NCBI RefSeq assembly: GCF_039614765.1
Contig: NZ_CP154879.1
Location: 186,001 to 250,000, forward strand
Direction of reading: 5' to 3'
Length of the DNA stretch: 64,000 bases
Source of the DNA: Castellaniella sp. MT123
GTDB taxonomy: Bacteria > Pseudomonadota > Gammaproteobacteria > Burkholderiales > Burkholderiaceae_B
Under the pieces are notes generated by a model. It ran no database searches and was not told where the DNA came from. It saw nothing but the letters and a program-made list of their open reading frames with translations. Below, piece after piece: positions 1-9,155 of this stretch. How positions within the stretch are numbered: the first letter of the stretch is position 1; every line of letters starts with the position of its first letter. The position numbers and the translations under genes were made by a program.

Positions 1-162
1 CAGCTTTCCGCTGGGGTAGGGCAGCATCGAGCAGGCGTAGAACTTGGGCTTGGGCGAGCCGTCTTTGCCGATGGCGTGTTCGGTGACGCGGTAGACGTCG
101 CCTGCGCGCCAATGGGCCTGGGCTTCGGATTCGACCTGGTTCGGTGTGTAGCGTTCCTGCAT
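1..162 (-). CDS. leuS: Leucyl-tRNA synthetase, N-terminal 54 codons (cut by window edge)
   Basis: The first 54 codons, read leftwards from the ATG at 162, begin [12 protein letters not shown] and end with [14 protein letters not shown]. This matches the start of class I leucyl-tRNA synthetases: the PYPSG stretch leads into the HMGH ATP-binding signature, which lies outside the window. The enzyme charges tRNA-Leu with leucine in the cytoplasm. The gene reads away from the window and is followed on the other side by rpmG on the same strand, about 235 bases upstream. Identification rests on a short but highly conserved N-terminus. Confidence 0.93.
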   Translation of the reverse strand, partial: MQERYTPNQVESEAQAHWRAGDVYRVTEHAIGKDGSPKPKFYACSMLPYPSGKL

Positions 163-324
163 GGATCTGTCTGGGTGCGATGGGTTGAAAGGGGCCAAGC
201 CGGACATTATAGGACGCAATGGTATCTTTCCAGTGATTGGCCGGTTCTTTACGGGGCCACGTCATGTGGCGCCTGGGCGTGCGGCTCGCCCGGTTCCGGC
301 GGAGCCGGAATTTCCTGCGCAAAT

Positions 325-357
325 GACAAAAAAATCCCCGCTCGATGGCGGGGATTT
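325..357 (-). terminator. Rho-independent terminator of rpmB-rpmG
   Basis: A perfect 10-bp stem (AAATCCCCGC at 332-341 against GCGGGGATTT at 348-357) with a 6-nt loop is followed, on the minus strand, by a run of seven T. It lies 41 bases past the rpmG stop and would end the rpmB-rpmG transcript before leuS. Confidence 0.85.
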
Positions 358-397
358 CAGGGGAACCGGTGAGACGGTCCGGGAGAGGCATCCCGGA

Positions 398-565
398 TTA
401 TTTCAGCTTGGTTTCCTTGTAGTCGACGTGCTTGCGCGCGACCGGATCAAATTTCTTGATCAGCATCTTTTCCGGCATGTTGCGCTTGTTTTTCGTCGTC
501 GTGTAGAAGTGGCCCGTGCCGGCGGTGGACTCGAGCTTGATCTTCTCGCGGGTACCTTTTGCCAT
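398..565 (-). CDS. rpmG: 50S ribosomal protein L33
   Basis: This 55-residue protein begins [20 protein letters not shown] and ends DYKETKLK, a textbook L33. It belongs to the large ribosomal subunit near the E site. It has no CxxC pairs, so it is the zinc-free form usual in Beta- and Gammaproteobacteria. It follows rpmB with a gap of 19 bases, the common rpmB-rpmG order, and shares its promoter and the terminator at 325-357. The start is the only ATG giving the conserved N-terminus, with AGGAG a few bases upstream on the minus strand. Confidence 0.97.
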   Translation of the reverse strand: MAKGTREKIKLESTAGTGHFYTTTKNKRNMPEKMLIKKFDPVARKHVDYKETKLK

Positions 566-584
566 GATGTGCTCCTAAGGCCGA

Positions 585-821
585 TCAGGCCAGTTCGCCA
601 CGGGCACGCAGGTCGGCCAGGACGACGTCGATGCCGTTCTTGTCGATGGTGCGCAGGGCCTTGGTGGATACGCGAAGGCGCACCCAGCGGTTTTCGGATT
701 CGACCCAAAACCGGCGCGATTGCAGGTTGGGCAGGAAACGACGCTTGGTTTTGTTGTTCGCGTGCGAGACGTTGTTGCCCACCATCGGGCCTTTGCCGGT
801 TACTTGGCATACGCGTGCCAT
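585..821 (-). CDS. rpmB: 50S ribosomal protein L28
   Basis: The 78-residue product begins [20 protein letters not shown] and contains the [13 protein letters not shown] stretch typical of L28. It is part of the large ribosomal subunit and is needed for 70S assembly. It is the first gene of the rpmB-rpmG pair. Length and both termini match the family. A plausible sigma70 promoter lies at 858-887, so the pair probably forms its own short transcript. Confidence 0.97.
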   Translation of the reverse strand: MARVCQVTGKGPMVGNNVSHANNKTKRRFLPNLQSRRFWVESENRWVRLRVSTKALRTIDKNGIDVVLADLRARGELA

Positions 822-857
822 GGTCTCACCTCTATGTCTGTATCAGGAAAGCCTGCA

Positions 858-887
858 ATTCTATACTGAAAAGACCAGATAAATCAA
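858..887 (-). promoter_or_regulatory. Probable sigma70 promoter of rpmB-rpmG
   Basis: On the minus strand TTGATT (882-887) is followed after 18 bases by TAGAAT (858-863), five of six matches to the -10 consensus; an overlapping TATAGA gives a 16-base spacer. It sits about 40 bases upstream of rpmB. No regulator site is evident. Confidence 0.55.
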
Positions 888-1115
888 ACTGGTCCTGTTG
901 TTTTGGCGGTACGGACACCTGTCATGCGGCTGGGAAGCCACGGCAGAGTGGCCGCTGCCGGGAAGAAGAGCAGGAAAGTATATATGGAAAAGCTATGCTT
1001 GCTGAAAGGTTGATTGGCGCTACTATAACCGGGATCCTTTGAATAAGTCCTGGCGTCGCGGTCATCCGCGGATTCAGAGGATCCCTATGATTTTTGTGAA
1101 CTCAGGGAGGCTCTG

Positions 1116-2375
1116 TTGACTGCCATCGCATCCATCATCGAGAACAAACTTGAATCACTGTCCATTCCGGTTTCCATGGAACTGCCGGATGGCGAAAAGG
1201 TCGGACCCACCGACCCCCGACTCAGGTTCCGCATCCGCGATGCCTCGGTCCTGAATCACTTCGCGTCGGGCGAGGTTGGCGCCTTGGGCGAGGACTATGT
1301 CGACGGCAAATTCGAATTCGACGGTTCCATGCGTGATCTGATGCGGCTGGCGGCCGGTATTCTGCCGGGGTCTCCGGTGGATCTGGCGCAGCAGGGCTGG
1401 CTGACCGAGCTGGCGCGGCGTCTGGTGTCGGTCTGGCGCCACTCGGTGGACCGGGATGCGCGCCAGATCGAATTCCACTACGACCTGTCCGATGAATTCT
1501 ATGCCCTGTGGCTGGACCCTCGCCGCGTGTATTCCTGCGCCTATTATCGCGAGCCCGATTACACCATCGCCCAGGCCCAGGAAGCCAAACTCGACCACAT
1601 CTGCCGCAAACTCGCCCTGCAACCGGGTGAGCGTTTTCTGGACGTGGGGGGGGGCTGGGGCGGCTTGATGCTATGGGCCGCCGAACATTACGACGTGGAC
1701 GTGACCGGTGTCACGCTGTCCCGTCATCAGCACGCCTACGTGAACCAACTGATCCAGGACAAGGGCCTGACCGGACGGGTGCGCATGGACCTGCTGGACT
1801 ATCGCAAGCTGGACGAATCCCGCCCGTACGACAAGATCGCGTCGGTCGGCATGTTCGAGCACGTCGGTCGGGCGCAGCTCGTGGGTTATTTCAGCAAACT
1901 GCGCCGCCTGATCCGCCCGGGCGGCCTGATCATGAACCACGGCATCACGGCGGGCGGGATCAGCAACACAGAGCTGGGCGCCGGCATGGGGGATTTCATC
2001 GAGAAATTCATCTTCCCGGGAGGCGAACTCTCTCATGTCCACTATGTGTTGCAGGCCATGGCCCAGGCCGGCCTGGAAGACCTGGATGTGGAGAACCTTC
2101 GCCCGCATTATGCCCGCACCTTGTGGGCCTGGAGCGATGCGCTCGAATCCCGGCTGGACGAGGCCCGGGCCATCCTGAACACCCCGCAGGGGGAACGGTC
2201 CCTGAGGGCCTATCGCGTCTATCTGGCCGGTTGCGCCATGGGTTTCGAACATGGTTGGACCTCTCTGCATCAGATTCTCGTGCAGGCCCAGCCGGCGGGG
2301 CGTTCCGACGAGCTGGATTACCCGTCCGATCAGGCTTATCCCTGGCGGCGGGACTACATCTACGCCGGGCGCTGA
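1116..2375 (+). CDS. cfa: Cyclopropane-fatty-acyl-phospholipid synthase (SAM-dependent)
   Basis: The 419-residue protein matches the CFA synthase family, which adds a methylene group from S-adenosylmethionine across the double bond of membrane phospholipid acyl chains. The glycine-rich SAM-binding loop reads FLDVGGGWGGL near residue 175, where a Cys is usual at the third Gly; FIEKFIFPGGELSHV and LRPHYARTLWAW are further family motifs. A TTG start is chosen because CAGGGAGG lies 5 bases upstream and no in-frame ATG gives a fuller N-terminus. A run of nine G (1646-1654) encodes part of the SAM loop. The 294 bases between rpmB and this gene hold the rpmB promoter and only a weak candidate promoter (TATAAC near 1022) for cfa. 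Confidence 0.9.
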   Translation: MTAIASIIENKLESLSIPVSMELPDGEKVGPTDPRLRFRIRDASVLNHFASGEVGALGEDYVDGKFEFDGSMRDLMRLAAGILPGSPVDLAQQGWLTELARRLVSVWRHSVDRDARQIEFHYDLSDEFYALWLDPRRVYSCAYYREPDYTIAQAQEAKLDHICRKLALQPGERFLDVGGGWGGLMLWAAEHYDVDVTGVTLSRHQHAYVNQLIQDKGLTGRVRMDLLDYRKLDESRPYDKIASVGMFEHVGRAQLVGYFSKLRRLIRPGGLIMNHGITAGGISNTELGAGMGDFIEKFIFPGGELSHVHYVLQAMAQAGLEDLDVENLRPHYARTLWAWSDALESRLDEARAILNTPQGERSLRAYRVYLAGCAMGFEHGWTSLHQILVQAQPAGRSDELDYPSDQAYPWRRDYIYAGR

Positions 2376-2402
2376 ATCATCTTTCAAGACCAGCGTTTTG
2401 CC

Positions 2403-2430
2403 CCCTCCCGGGACTCTGTTCCCGGGAGGG
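2403..2430. terminator. Strong hairpin downstream of cfa
   Basis: CCCTCCCGGGA (2403-2413) pairs perfectly with TCCCGGGAGGG (2420-2430) around a 6-nt loop. There is no good T-run after it on the plus strand, so it may stop transcription weakly or protect the 3' end. The rest of the gap to 2690 holds a weak candidate promoter for the betaine operon (TTTATT at 2457, 17-base spacer, TAAAAT at 2480-2485) and nothing else I recognise. Confidence 0.5.
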
Positions 2431-2690
2431 AAAATCCCTGATTTTCGACAAAGGGTTTTATTTTCTTGCATCTTGCATGTAAAATAGCGGTTCTGCTGTA
2501 GTTTTTTTATGTCCAATCTGATCGCGGTCATGCCTGTTTCGGGCGTGCCATCACGATCTGTCTCTGGTGCTTCGCGCCAGCAGTGCTGGTATGTATTGGC
2601 GGTCCTCACCGTCTTCCGCACACCCTCCCCTAAGCTATGGCGCCGATGCGTGTTGGCATCCGGCGTCTCCGTAACCCAAAGGAGGCTTCA

Positions 2691-3746
2691 ATGTCTATTT
2701 CCCTTTCCGCGTCGCGCAATGCGACTTCTTCCGTCCGCTGGTCGAAATCCGTCCTGGGCCTGGCCCTGACGGCAACGCTGGCGGGATTGTCCCTGATCCC
2801 CGCCGCCGCACAGGCCGCCGCGGCCCCGCAATGCGAACTCGACCGGCCCATGCGCTTTGGCGGCATGAACTGGGAATCCAACCTGGTGCTGGTCGAAGTC
2901 GAGCGCTTCATCGTCAAACACGGCTACGGCTGCGATTCCGAAGTCCTGCCGACCGAAACCCTGCCGGCGCTGGCGGCTCTGCAGCGCGGCGATCTGGATA
3001 TCAACAGCGAGATCTGGCTGAACAGCACGCTGGAGCCCTGGCAGAAGGCCGAGGCCACCGGCCGCGTTAAGCGCATCGGCGATATTTACATGGGCGGCGA
3101 AGCCTGGTTCATCCCGAAATACACGGCGGAACGCCTGCCAGGCCTGAAGAAGGCATCCGATCTGCCGAAATACTGGAAGGACTTCAAGGACCCGGAGGAG
3201 CCCTCGAAGGGCCGTTTCTATGGTTGCCCGGCGGGCTGGGGGTGCGAGGTCGTCAGCACGAACCTGTTCAAGGCTCTGGACCTCGGCAAGACCTTTACCC
3301 TGTTTTCGCCAGGTACCGGCGCCACACAGAAGGCAGCCCTGACGGCCGCCTACCAGCGCAAGGAAAACGTGGCCTTCTACTACTGGTATCCCACGCCGCT
3401 GGTCGGGTCCATGGATCTGGTCAAGCTGGAACTCCCGCCCTATGACGCCGCCAGGCAGAAATGCCTGACCGATCCCAATTGCGAGAATCCCCAGCCTTCG
3501 GACTATCCCGAGAACCCAGTCTTCACAGCGGTGACGACCCGGTTCACGCAGGACGCGCCGCACCTGACGGCCTTCCTGTCCAAGGTCAAAGTGCCGCTGG
3601 ATGTCATGAACCAGACCATGGCCTACATGGAAAAGAACGAGGCCGAACCCCAGCCGACCGCCATGTGGTTCCTGAAGGGCCATCAGGACATCTGGACCCA
3701 GTGGTTGCCGGCTGAAGTCAGCGATCGGGTCAAGGCTGCCCTGTAA
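2691..3746 (+). CDS. proX: Glycine betaine/proline ABC transporter, substrate-binding protein
   Basis: This 351-residue protein starts with a Sec signal peptide (basic n-region, hydrophobic segment near residues 18-36, AQA cleavage area) followed by an OpuAC/ProX-type domain: FGGMNWESN, PTETLPALAALQRGDLDI and the aromatic-rich FYYWYPTPLV stretch, of the kind that forms a quaternary-amine binding box. It captures betaine-like osmolytes in the periplasm. The ATG at 2691 is chosen over an earlier in-frame start because AAAGGAGG ends 3 bases before it and the signal peptide then has normal length. It is the first gene of a proX-proW-proV order; E. coli has V-W-X. Confidence 0.9.
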   Translation: MSISLSASRNATSSVRWSKSVLGLALTATLAGLSLIPAAAQAAAAPQCELDRPMRFGGMNWESNLVLVEVERFIVKHGYGCDSEVLPTETLPALAALQRGDLDINSEIWLNSTLEPWQKAEATGRVKRIGDIYMGGEAWFIPKYTAERLPGLKKASDLPKYWKDFKDPEEPSKGRFYGCPAGWGCEVVSTNLFKALDLGKTFTLFSPGTGATQKAALTAAYQRKENVAFYYWYPTPLVGSMDLVKLELPPYDAARQKCLTDPNCENPQPSDYPENPVFTAVTTRFTQDAPHLTAFLSKVKVPLDVMNQTMAYMEKNEAEPQPTAMWFLKGHQDIWTQWLPAEVSDRVKAAL

Positions 3747-3755
3747 GGAGGCCGA

Positions 3756-4607
3756 ATGTTCCCTGAACTGATCTCAGCCCGGGATCTGCAACGGCCCATC
3801 GACGCCTTCGTCAATGGGCTGGTCACGCAGTATTCCGATGTGCTGCGGGCTGTCACGCAGCCCTTGCTCGATCTGCTGATCTGGGCCGATCACCTGCTGC
3901 GCCACTCGCCCTGGTGGGCGATCGTGGCGGTGGTCATGGGCATCGCCTGGCTGGGCAGCCGCCAATGGCGCTTCAGCCTGGCCATGGGCGGGCTGCTGTT
4001 CCTGCTGGGGGCCATCGGCCTCTGGGAGGCTTCCATGCAGACCTTGTCCCTGATGCTGGTGGCGGTGGTTTTTTCCGTGGTCATCGGCATCCCGGTGGGT
4101 ATTGCCATGGCCAGTTTCCGTTGGGTGCGCACCGTCATGCTGCCGATCCTGGACGTGATGCAGACCATGCCCAGCTTCGTGTACCTGATTCCGGTGGTGA
4201 TGCTGTTCAACCTGGGCAAGCTGGCCGCGCTTTTTGCGACCGTGATCTACGCGGTTCCGCCCGTGATCCGTCTGACGGATCTGGGTATCCGCCTGGTCGA
4301 TGCGGAGGTTCTCGAGGCTTCGCGGGCCTTCGGCGCCAGCCGCACGCGGCAGTTGTTCGGCGTGCAGTTGCCCTTGGCGATGCCCAACATCATGGCCGGC
4401 GTGAATCAGACCACGATGATGGCGCTGGCCATGGTGGTGATCGCCTCGATGATCGGCGTGCGCGGCCTGGGCTACGAAGTCCTGCAGGGCATCAACCGGC
4501 TGCAGGTCGGCCGCGGGCTGCTGGCCGGTCTGGGGATTGTTGTGCTGGCGATTATCTTCGACCGGATCACACAGCAGTTCGGCCGTCGTCAGCACAGGAG
4601 GGCCTGA
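3756..4607 (+). CDS. proW: Glycine betaine/proline ABC transporter, permease
   Basis: The 283-residue protein has several hydrophobic helices (around residues 55-75, 85-120, 130-160, 215-240, 255-275) and the binding-protein-dependent permease loop EASRAFGASRTRQLFGVQLPLA near residue 185-205, which docks onto the ATPase. It forms the membrane channel of the betaine importer. It starts 9 bases after proX with AAGGAGG just upstream, and stops one base before proV, so the three genes are almost certainly one transcript. Confidence 0.9.
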   Translation: MFPELISARDLQRPIDAFVNGLVTQYSDVLRAVTQPLLDLLIWADHLLRHSPWWAIVAVVMGIAWLGSRQWRFSLAMGGLLFLLGAIGLWEASMQTLSLMLVAVVFSVVIGIPVGIAMASFRWVRTVMLPILDVMQTMPSFVYLIPVVMLFNLGKLAALFATVIYAVPPVIRLTDLGIRLVDAEVLEASRAFGASRTRQLFGVQLPLAMPNIMAGVNQTTMMALAMVVIASMIGVRGLGYEVLQGINRLQVGRGLLAGLGIVVLAIIFDRITQQFGRRQHRRA

Positions 4608-4608
4608 C

Positions 4609-5850
4609 ATGAGCAAGATCGAAGTGCGCAACATCTACAAGATCTTCGGCCCCCATCCGGATCGCTGGCTGCCGGCGGTGCGCGACGGCCTGTCCAAGGA
4701 AACCTTGCTGGAGCGCAGCGGCCATACCCTGGGCCTGCGGGACATCAGCCTGTCCATCGAGGAAGGCCACATTCACGTCATCATGGGGCTCTCGGGCTCC
4801 GGCAAATCCACTCTGATCCGGCATTTCAACCGCCTGATCGAGCCCAGCGCCGGCCAGATCCTGGTGGACGGGGTGGACGTGATGGCGCTCAAGCCCAGGG
4901 AGCTGGAGCATTTCCGTCAGCGAAAGATGAGCATGGTGTTCCAACGTTTCGGCCTGCTGCCGCATCGGTCGGTGCTGGACAATGCTGCCTACGGCCTGGC
5001 TGTGCAGGGCGTGCGCCGCGCCCAACGCAACGAGCGGGCCAGCCACTGGCTCGAGCAGGTCGGCCTGTCCGGTTTCGAGGCGCAGTATCCGCATCAGCTG
5101 TCGGGCGGCATGCAGCAGCGTGTGGGTCTGGCGCGGGCCTTGGCGACGGATGCCGAAATCCTGTTGATGGACGAAGCCTTCTCCGCGCTGGATCCGCTGA
5201 TCCGCCATGAAATGCAGGATCAGCTGCTGGCCCTGCAGGCCAAGCTCAACAAGACCATCGTTTTCATCACGCACGATCTGGACGAGGCCCTGCGGCTGGG
5301 CAACCGGATCGCGATTCTGAAGGACGGCGAATTGATCCAGGAAGGCACGCCCGAGGACATTCTGCTGGCGCCAGCCAACGATTACATCGAATCGTTCCTG
5401 CAGGATGTCAACCGGGGCAAAGTCCTGAATGCTTCGCATGCCTGCAACGAACGGCCGCTGACCCTGACCATGCGCAGCAAGCCCGCCCATGCGCTGGATC
5501 GCCTGATCGCGCGGGACTACGATTATGCGGCGGTGCTGGACGGCAAGCGGCTGGCGGGCGTGCTGATGCGCTGCGACGCCGAGCGTGCCGTGCGGGACAA
5601 TGCTCGCGATATTGCCCGATATCTCAGCGACATGGCCTCGGTGCCGGCATCCGCCGGCCTGGACGAAGTCCTGGCGCGTTTGCTGCGCACCCCCGAACCG
5701 GTGGCTGTCACGGGGGACCAGGGTGAGTTCATCGGCGTGCTCTCGCGCAGCAAGGTCGTCGAACTGGTCACGCCAGGCACGACGCCGGAGCCTGGCGAGA
5801 CGGTGGTTCCCGCCGGACAGCCTGCCGCCCCGGTCGTCCATGCGGCGTAG
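4609..5850 (+). CDS. proV: Glycine betaine/proline ABC transporter, ATP-binding protein with CBS domains
   Basis: The 413-residue ATPase shows Walker A GLSGSGKST (residues about 62-70), the signature LSGGMQQR (about 164-171) and Walker B ILLMDEAFSALDP, then a C-terminal part (about 280-400) fitting the tandem CBS pair found in ProV/OpuA ATPases, which senses ionic strength in studied homologues. It energises betaine uptake during osmotic stress. The ATG at 4609 follows the proW stop by one base and AGGAGG is close upstream. An earlier in-frame start inside proW is possible but has no ribosome site. Confidence 0.93.
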   Translation: MSKIEVRNIYKIFGPHPDRWLPAVRDGLSKETLLERSGHTLGLRDISLSIEEGHIHVIMGLSGSGKSTLIRHFNRLIEPSAGQILVDGVDVMALKPRELEHFRQRKMSMVFQRFGLLPHRSVLDNAAYGLAVQGVRRAQRNERASHWLEQVGLSGFEAQYPHQLSGGMQQRVGLARALATDAEILLMDEAFSALDPLIRHEMQDQLLALQAKLNKTIVFITHDLDEALRLGNRIAILKDGELIQEGTPEDILLAPANDYIESFLQDVNRGKVLNASHACNERPLTLTMRSKPAHALDRLIARDYDYAAVLDGKRLAGVLMRCDAERAVRDNARDIARYLSDMASVPASAGLDEVLARLLRTPEPVAVTGDQGEFIGVLSRSKVVELVTPGTTPEPGETVVPAGQPAAPVVHAA

Positions 5851-5879
5851 CGTGCGGTCCGGTGGATCCGCGGGGCGGC

Positions 5880-7286
5880 TCAGGCCGGATCGCCTGCCCA
5901 CCGTTGGCGACGCAGGACGTGGCCGTACCAGCCAAACAGCAGCAGGGACGTGAGCGCCAGCCCCGCCATGGCCATGATCCACATCGTGGCCGCGCCCACT
6001 GGGGCGCCGGGCATGAACCAGCGGGCAACGGGTGCGATCGCGCCGGCCGCCGGACCGTAACCCAGCCACCAGCCGCCGATCAGGCCAACCCCGGTCAGGG
6101 CCAGGATCTGCAGGATCAGCGGCACCAGGGCGATCTTGTAGGCGCGCAGGATGTAGGCGCTGATGCAGTGCATGGCGTCCCAGAAATGGAACCAGGGGGC
6201 GATCTGCAGCAGGGTCAGTGCGATCACGGCGACACGGGCCTCGTCTGTATAAGCGGACACGATGGGCCGCTGCGCACCGATCAGGATCAGGTTCGTCAGC
6301 ACGGCACCGGCCATTACCAGTGCGATCCCGTGCAGCCCGGTGCGCCGGGCCGTTGCCAACTGGTGCGCACCCACCGCCTGCGCGGTCAGCGACGCCGTGG
6401 ACAGGCTCAGCGACATGGGCAGCATGTAGCATAAGGCGATCAGGTTGGCCAGGATCTGCTGCGCACCGCTGGCATAGAGCCCGTCGCGGGCGATCAGCAG
6501 GGCCATGAAACTGAAGGCGCAGACCTCGATCAGATAGGACCCACCCATGGGCAGCCCCAGGCGCAGCAGTTCCTTCTGATCGCGCCAGCGGGGCCAGCCG
6601 ATGCGGGGCCGCAGCGTCTGAAAGGCCGGATGGCGGCGAAGCATCCACAGGCCGGCCGCCAGCATCATCCAGTCCACCACCAGGGTGGCCACGCCGGCCC
6701 CGACGGCGCCCATGGGTGCCAGCCCCAAGCCGCCAAAAATGAACCAGGTGTTGAACAGCAGCTTGAAGACAATGCTGCCCAGGTTGATCGCCATCACCCC
6801 GCGCGTCTGTGAAATGGCGGTGGCCATGGCGTAGATCGTCCGAAACAGCAGGGCCGAGGGCAAGGCCAGCGCGAGCGCGACCAGGTAGCCCGCGACACGG
6901 GTCCGGACTTCGGGTTCGATGCTGCCCGACAGGGACAACCACACATCGGGAAACAGCAGGCATGCCCCGCCCAGCACCGACAGACCCAGCGCCAGCCAGA
7001 CGCCCTGGCCCCAGGCGTGGCCGGCCGCGCTCAGGCGCCGGGCGCCGAAATGCTGAGCGATGATCGGGATCAGTGCGTGCACGACCCCCATCAGCCCCAC
7101 GAAGACCGTGATGTAGATCGATGCGCCGAGCGCCATGGCCTGCAGGTCGATGGCGTCGGTATGTCCCACCATGGCCGTGTCCAGCACGGCAAAGACGATG
7201 CCCGCCCAGGCGCCGACCAGGATCGGCCAGGCTTGTTGCAGGATCGTGCGCCAGGGGGTGGATGCGACCCGGGGGACGGCGGTCAT
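5880..7286 (-). CDS. MATE-family multidrug/Na+ antiporter (NorM-like)
   Basis: The 468-residue membrane protein has about twelve hydrophobic helices in two similar halves, beginning with ILVGAWAGIVFAVLDTAMVGH and continuing with GASIYITVFVGLMGV, the layout of MATE exporters that expel cationic drugs in exchange for Na+ or H+. Substrate cannot be told from sequence. The ATG at 7286 overlaps the stop of the upstream glycosyltransferase gene as ATGA, supporting this start over a longer frame and indicating translational coupling. It converges with proV; only 29 bases separate the two stops, with no clear terminator. Confidence 0.85.
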   Translation of the reverse strand: MTAVPRVASTPWRTILQQAWPILVGAWAGIVFAVLDTAMVGHTDAIDLQAMALGASIYITVFVGLMGVVHALIPIIAQHFGARRLSAAGHAWGQGVWLALGLSVLGGACLLFPDVWLSLSGSIEPEVRTRVAGYLVALALALPSALLFRTIYAMATAISQTRGVMAINLGSIVFKLLFNTWFIFGGLGLAPMGAVGAGVATLVVDWMMLAAGLWMLRRHPAFQTLRPRIGWPRWRDQKELLRLGLPMGGSYLIEVCAFSFMALLIARDGLYASGAQQILANLIALCYMLPMSLSLSTASLTAQAVGAHQLATARRTGLHGIALVMAGAVLTNLILIGAQRPIVSAYTDEARVAVIALTLLQIAPWFHFWDAMHCISAYILRAYKIALVPLILQILALTGVGLIGGWWLGYGPAAGAIAPVARWFMPGAPVGAATMWIMAMAGLALTSLLLFGWYGHVLRRQRWAGDPA

Positions 7287-9034
7287 GGGGATGGCGTCAC
7301 GCGCACGAGGCGGAAGTATTCCTGCCGATCCGGCCCCCGGCGGCCTTCCCAGAGGGTCTGATACCCGGGGCGAAGCGACGCGCCGGCGTCGTCGTGCGTG
7401 CTGAGTTGCTGCAGCAGCAGCGGGCACTGACTGTCGAAATTGAACTCGATCTGGTTGAAGACCAGGAAGGAGGCGCGCTGACCGCTACCCAGGCCCTGGG
7501 TGCGGACGCATTCCCCCGGCTGGCGGTCATTCGCCAGGACGCGAGCCAGCGAGGCGGACACGTCGCGGTAGCTGCGGATGTAGTCGAATGCAGGCATCCA
7601 GAGGGTCGCCAGCAGCAGCCAGCTGATCAGCAGACCGCCCGCCGACAGCGCCGTGCCGCGCCACAGCCCGGCGGGGTGGTTGCGCAGGCGCCAGCGCACC
7701 AGGGCGATCCAGGCAATGGAACCCAGAATCGCGATCGATGTCGCGGGCCAGGCGATGTGGGCGTCGAAGCCCCGGGTCTGGCGGGCGATGTTGGCGGCGA
7801 TCTGGGTAGGCCAGCCGGTCTGCAGGGCGATCCAGCCCAGCCAGACGGTTGCGGCGGTCAGCGAGAAGCACATGACGGCGAACCAGTCCAGCGTATTGAC
7901 CACACCGCGCCGCAGGGTGGGTAGCGCGAAGGTCGCCAACACGGCGCAGGGGACGGCCAACGTGCTGTATTCGGGTTCGAAGGGATCCGCGCTGGCCAGC
8001 AGGATGATGAGCGCGCCGAGGGCGAACCCCAGCGGGATGCGCATGTGCGGCGCCCGGAACCAGCCGCGCCAGCGCCACAGCGCCAGCAGGGCCAGCGGCC
8101 AGGTCGGCCACAGGAACCAGGGCAGGTCGCGGAAGATGCTCAGCCAGGCGCGTGCGCTGGGCCAGCTGAAGGCGTGCCGTGTCCAGAGCAGCCAGCTTTC
8201 GGTCCAGTAGGGGCCGAACGTGCGGGCGGGTATCCACCAGAGCAGCATCAGGGTGGCGGCAATCAGCGCGCTGACGGCCAGCCATTTGCGCTCGCTGGCA
8301 AGCGTGCCGTTTTGCCCGAAGATGATCAGGATCCCCAGCATCAGGGGCAGGCAGCCGAGCCAGCCGCGCGCCAGGAACGCCGCGCCGACCGCCACGCCCA
8401 GGGTGATGGCGCCCGAGACCGGGTGATCCAGCATCCGAGCGACCGCGTAGAACGCCAGTGCCTGGCAGGCGATGACGGCGGGGACTTCGGAGGTTTCGTG
8501 CATGCGCCAGATGATGCCGACCGTGGCGACGATCAGCAGCAGGGCGGCGTCGGCCAGCATGCGGCCGTAATCGCGTTCGCTGGGCTCGCCGCCAAAGGGC
8601 AGGGCCAGGGGCTGGGCTTCGTCGCGTCGGCCCAGCAGATAGGTGCCGTACCAGATCGAACTGGTCAGGATCGCGAACCACAGGATGTTGGGGATGCGCG
8701 ACGCGATGATGGCCGCGTTCAACGGGGTGAAGAAGACCTCCAGCAGGGGGCGCAGCGCCCAGATCGAGATGGCCCCCACCCAGGTGACCAGGGGGCCGTC
8801 CTGGGACTGCGCCAGATGCCCGACCTGTGGCAGCAGCCAGGCATGGGCCTCGCCCGACAGGGCGGTCAGCATGGTGGCCAGGCCGGTGACGTCGTCGGTT
8901 TTCCAGGGGTCCCGATAGAACAGGCCGGACAGGATGTAGACCAGCCCGACCGTCAGCAGGAACAGGCGGGGCAGTTTCGCAGCCGCCGTGGCCGTCAGCC
9001 GGGCAGGCGTGGATTGCGGATCGTCGGAGTGCAC
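7283..9034 (-). CDS. ArnT-like membrane glycosyltransferase (PMT/GT39-GT83 superfamily)
   Basis: The 583-residue protein has a DPWKTDD motif in the first extracytoplasmic loop (about residues 42-48), the acidic site of the ArnT/PMT superfamily, followed by about a dozen hydrophobic helices and a smaller periplasmic C-terminal part (about 480-583). Such enzymes transfer a sugar from a polyprenyl phosphate to lipid A, protein or another periplasmic acceptor. Donor and acceptor are unknown: no lipid carrier synthesis genes are nearby. It is coupled to the MATE gene by a 4-base overlap. A second, different member of the superfamily lies at 22594-24174. Confidence 0.78.
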   Translation of the reverse strand: MHSDDPQSTPARLTATAAAKLPRLFLLTVGLVYILSGLFYRDPWKTDDVTGLATMLTALSGEAHAWLLPQVGHLAQSQDGPLVTWVGAISIWALRPLLEVFFTPLNAAIIASRIPNILWFAILTSSIWYGTYLLGRRDEAQPLALPFGGEPSERDYGRMLADAALLLIVATVGIIWRMHETSEVPAVIACQALAFYAVARMLDHPVSGAITLGVAVGAAFLARGWLGCLPLMLGILIIFGQNGTLASERKWLAVSALIAATLMLLWWIPARTFGPYWTESWLLWTRHAFSWPSARAWLSIFRDLPWFLWPTWPLALLALWRWRGWFRAPHMRIPLGFALGALIILLASADPFEPEYSTLAVPCAVLATFALPTLRRGVVNTLDWFAVMCFSLTAATVWLGWIALQTGWPTQIAANIARQTRGFDAHIAWPATSIAILGSIAWIALVRWRLRNHPAGLWRGTALSAGGLLISWLLLATLWMPAFDYIRSYRDVSASLARVLANDRQPGECVRTQGLGSGQRASFLVFNQIEFNFDSQCPLLLQQLSTHDDAGASLRPGYQTLWEGRRGPDRQEYFRLVRVTPSP

Positions 9035-9078
9035 GGAGCAGGCAGCGGGAAATGGGGATGGACCCCATGTTAAATGAA

Positions 9079-9102
9079 AAAGGCAGCCGCACGGCTGCCT
9101 TT
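9079..9102 (-). terminator. Rho-independent terminator of rpmE2
   Basis: AAAGGCAGCCG (9079-9089) pairs with CGGCTGCCTTT (9092-9102); on the minus strand a run of five T follows. It would end the rpmE2 transcript and separate it from the glycosyltransferase gene. Confidence 0.8.
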
Positions 9103-9155
9103 GGACTGGGTGTGTATCGGGCCCGGGGCCCGGATGCCACCCAATGTCGCGGCGA

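Noticed and set aside
161-1042. A long open frame (about 290 codons) on the plus strand over rpmG and rpmB
   Set aside because: It is antisense to two certain ribosomal protein genes and has biased composition; it is a shadow of GC-rich coding sequence.
1671-2621. Long antisense open frames across cfa, lipA, norB and others
   Set aside because: They are Arg/Pro/His/Gln-rich, lack ribosome sites and mirror well-supported genes on the other strand.
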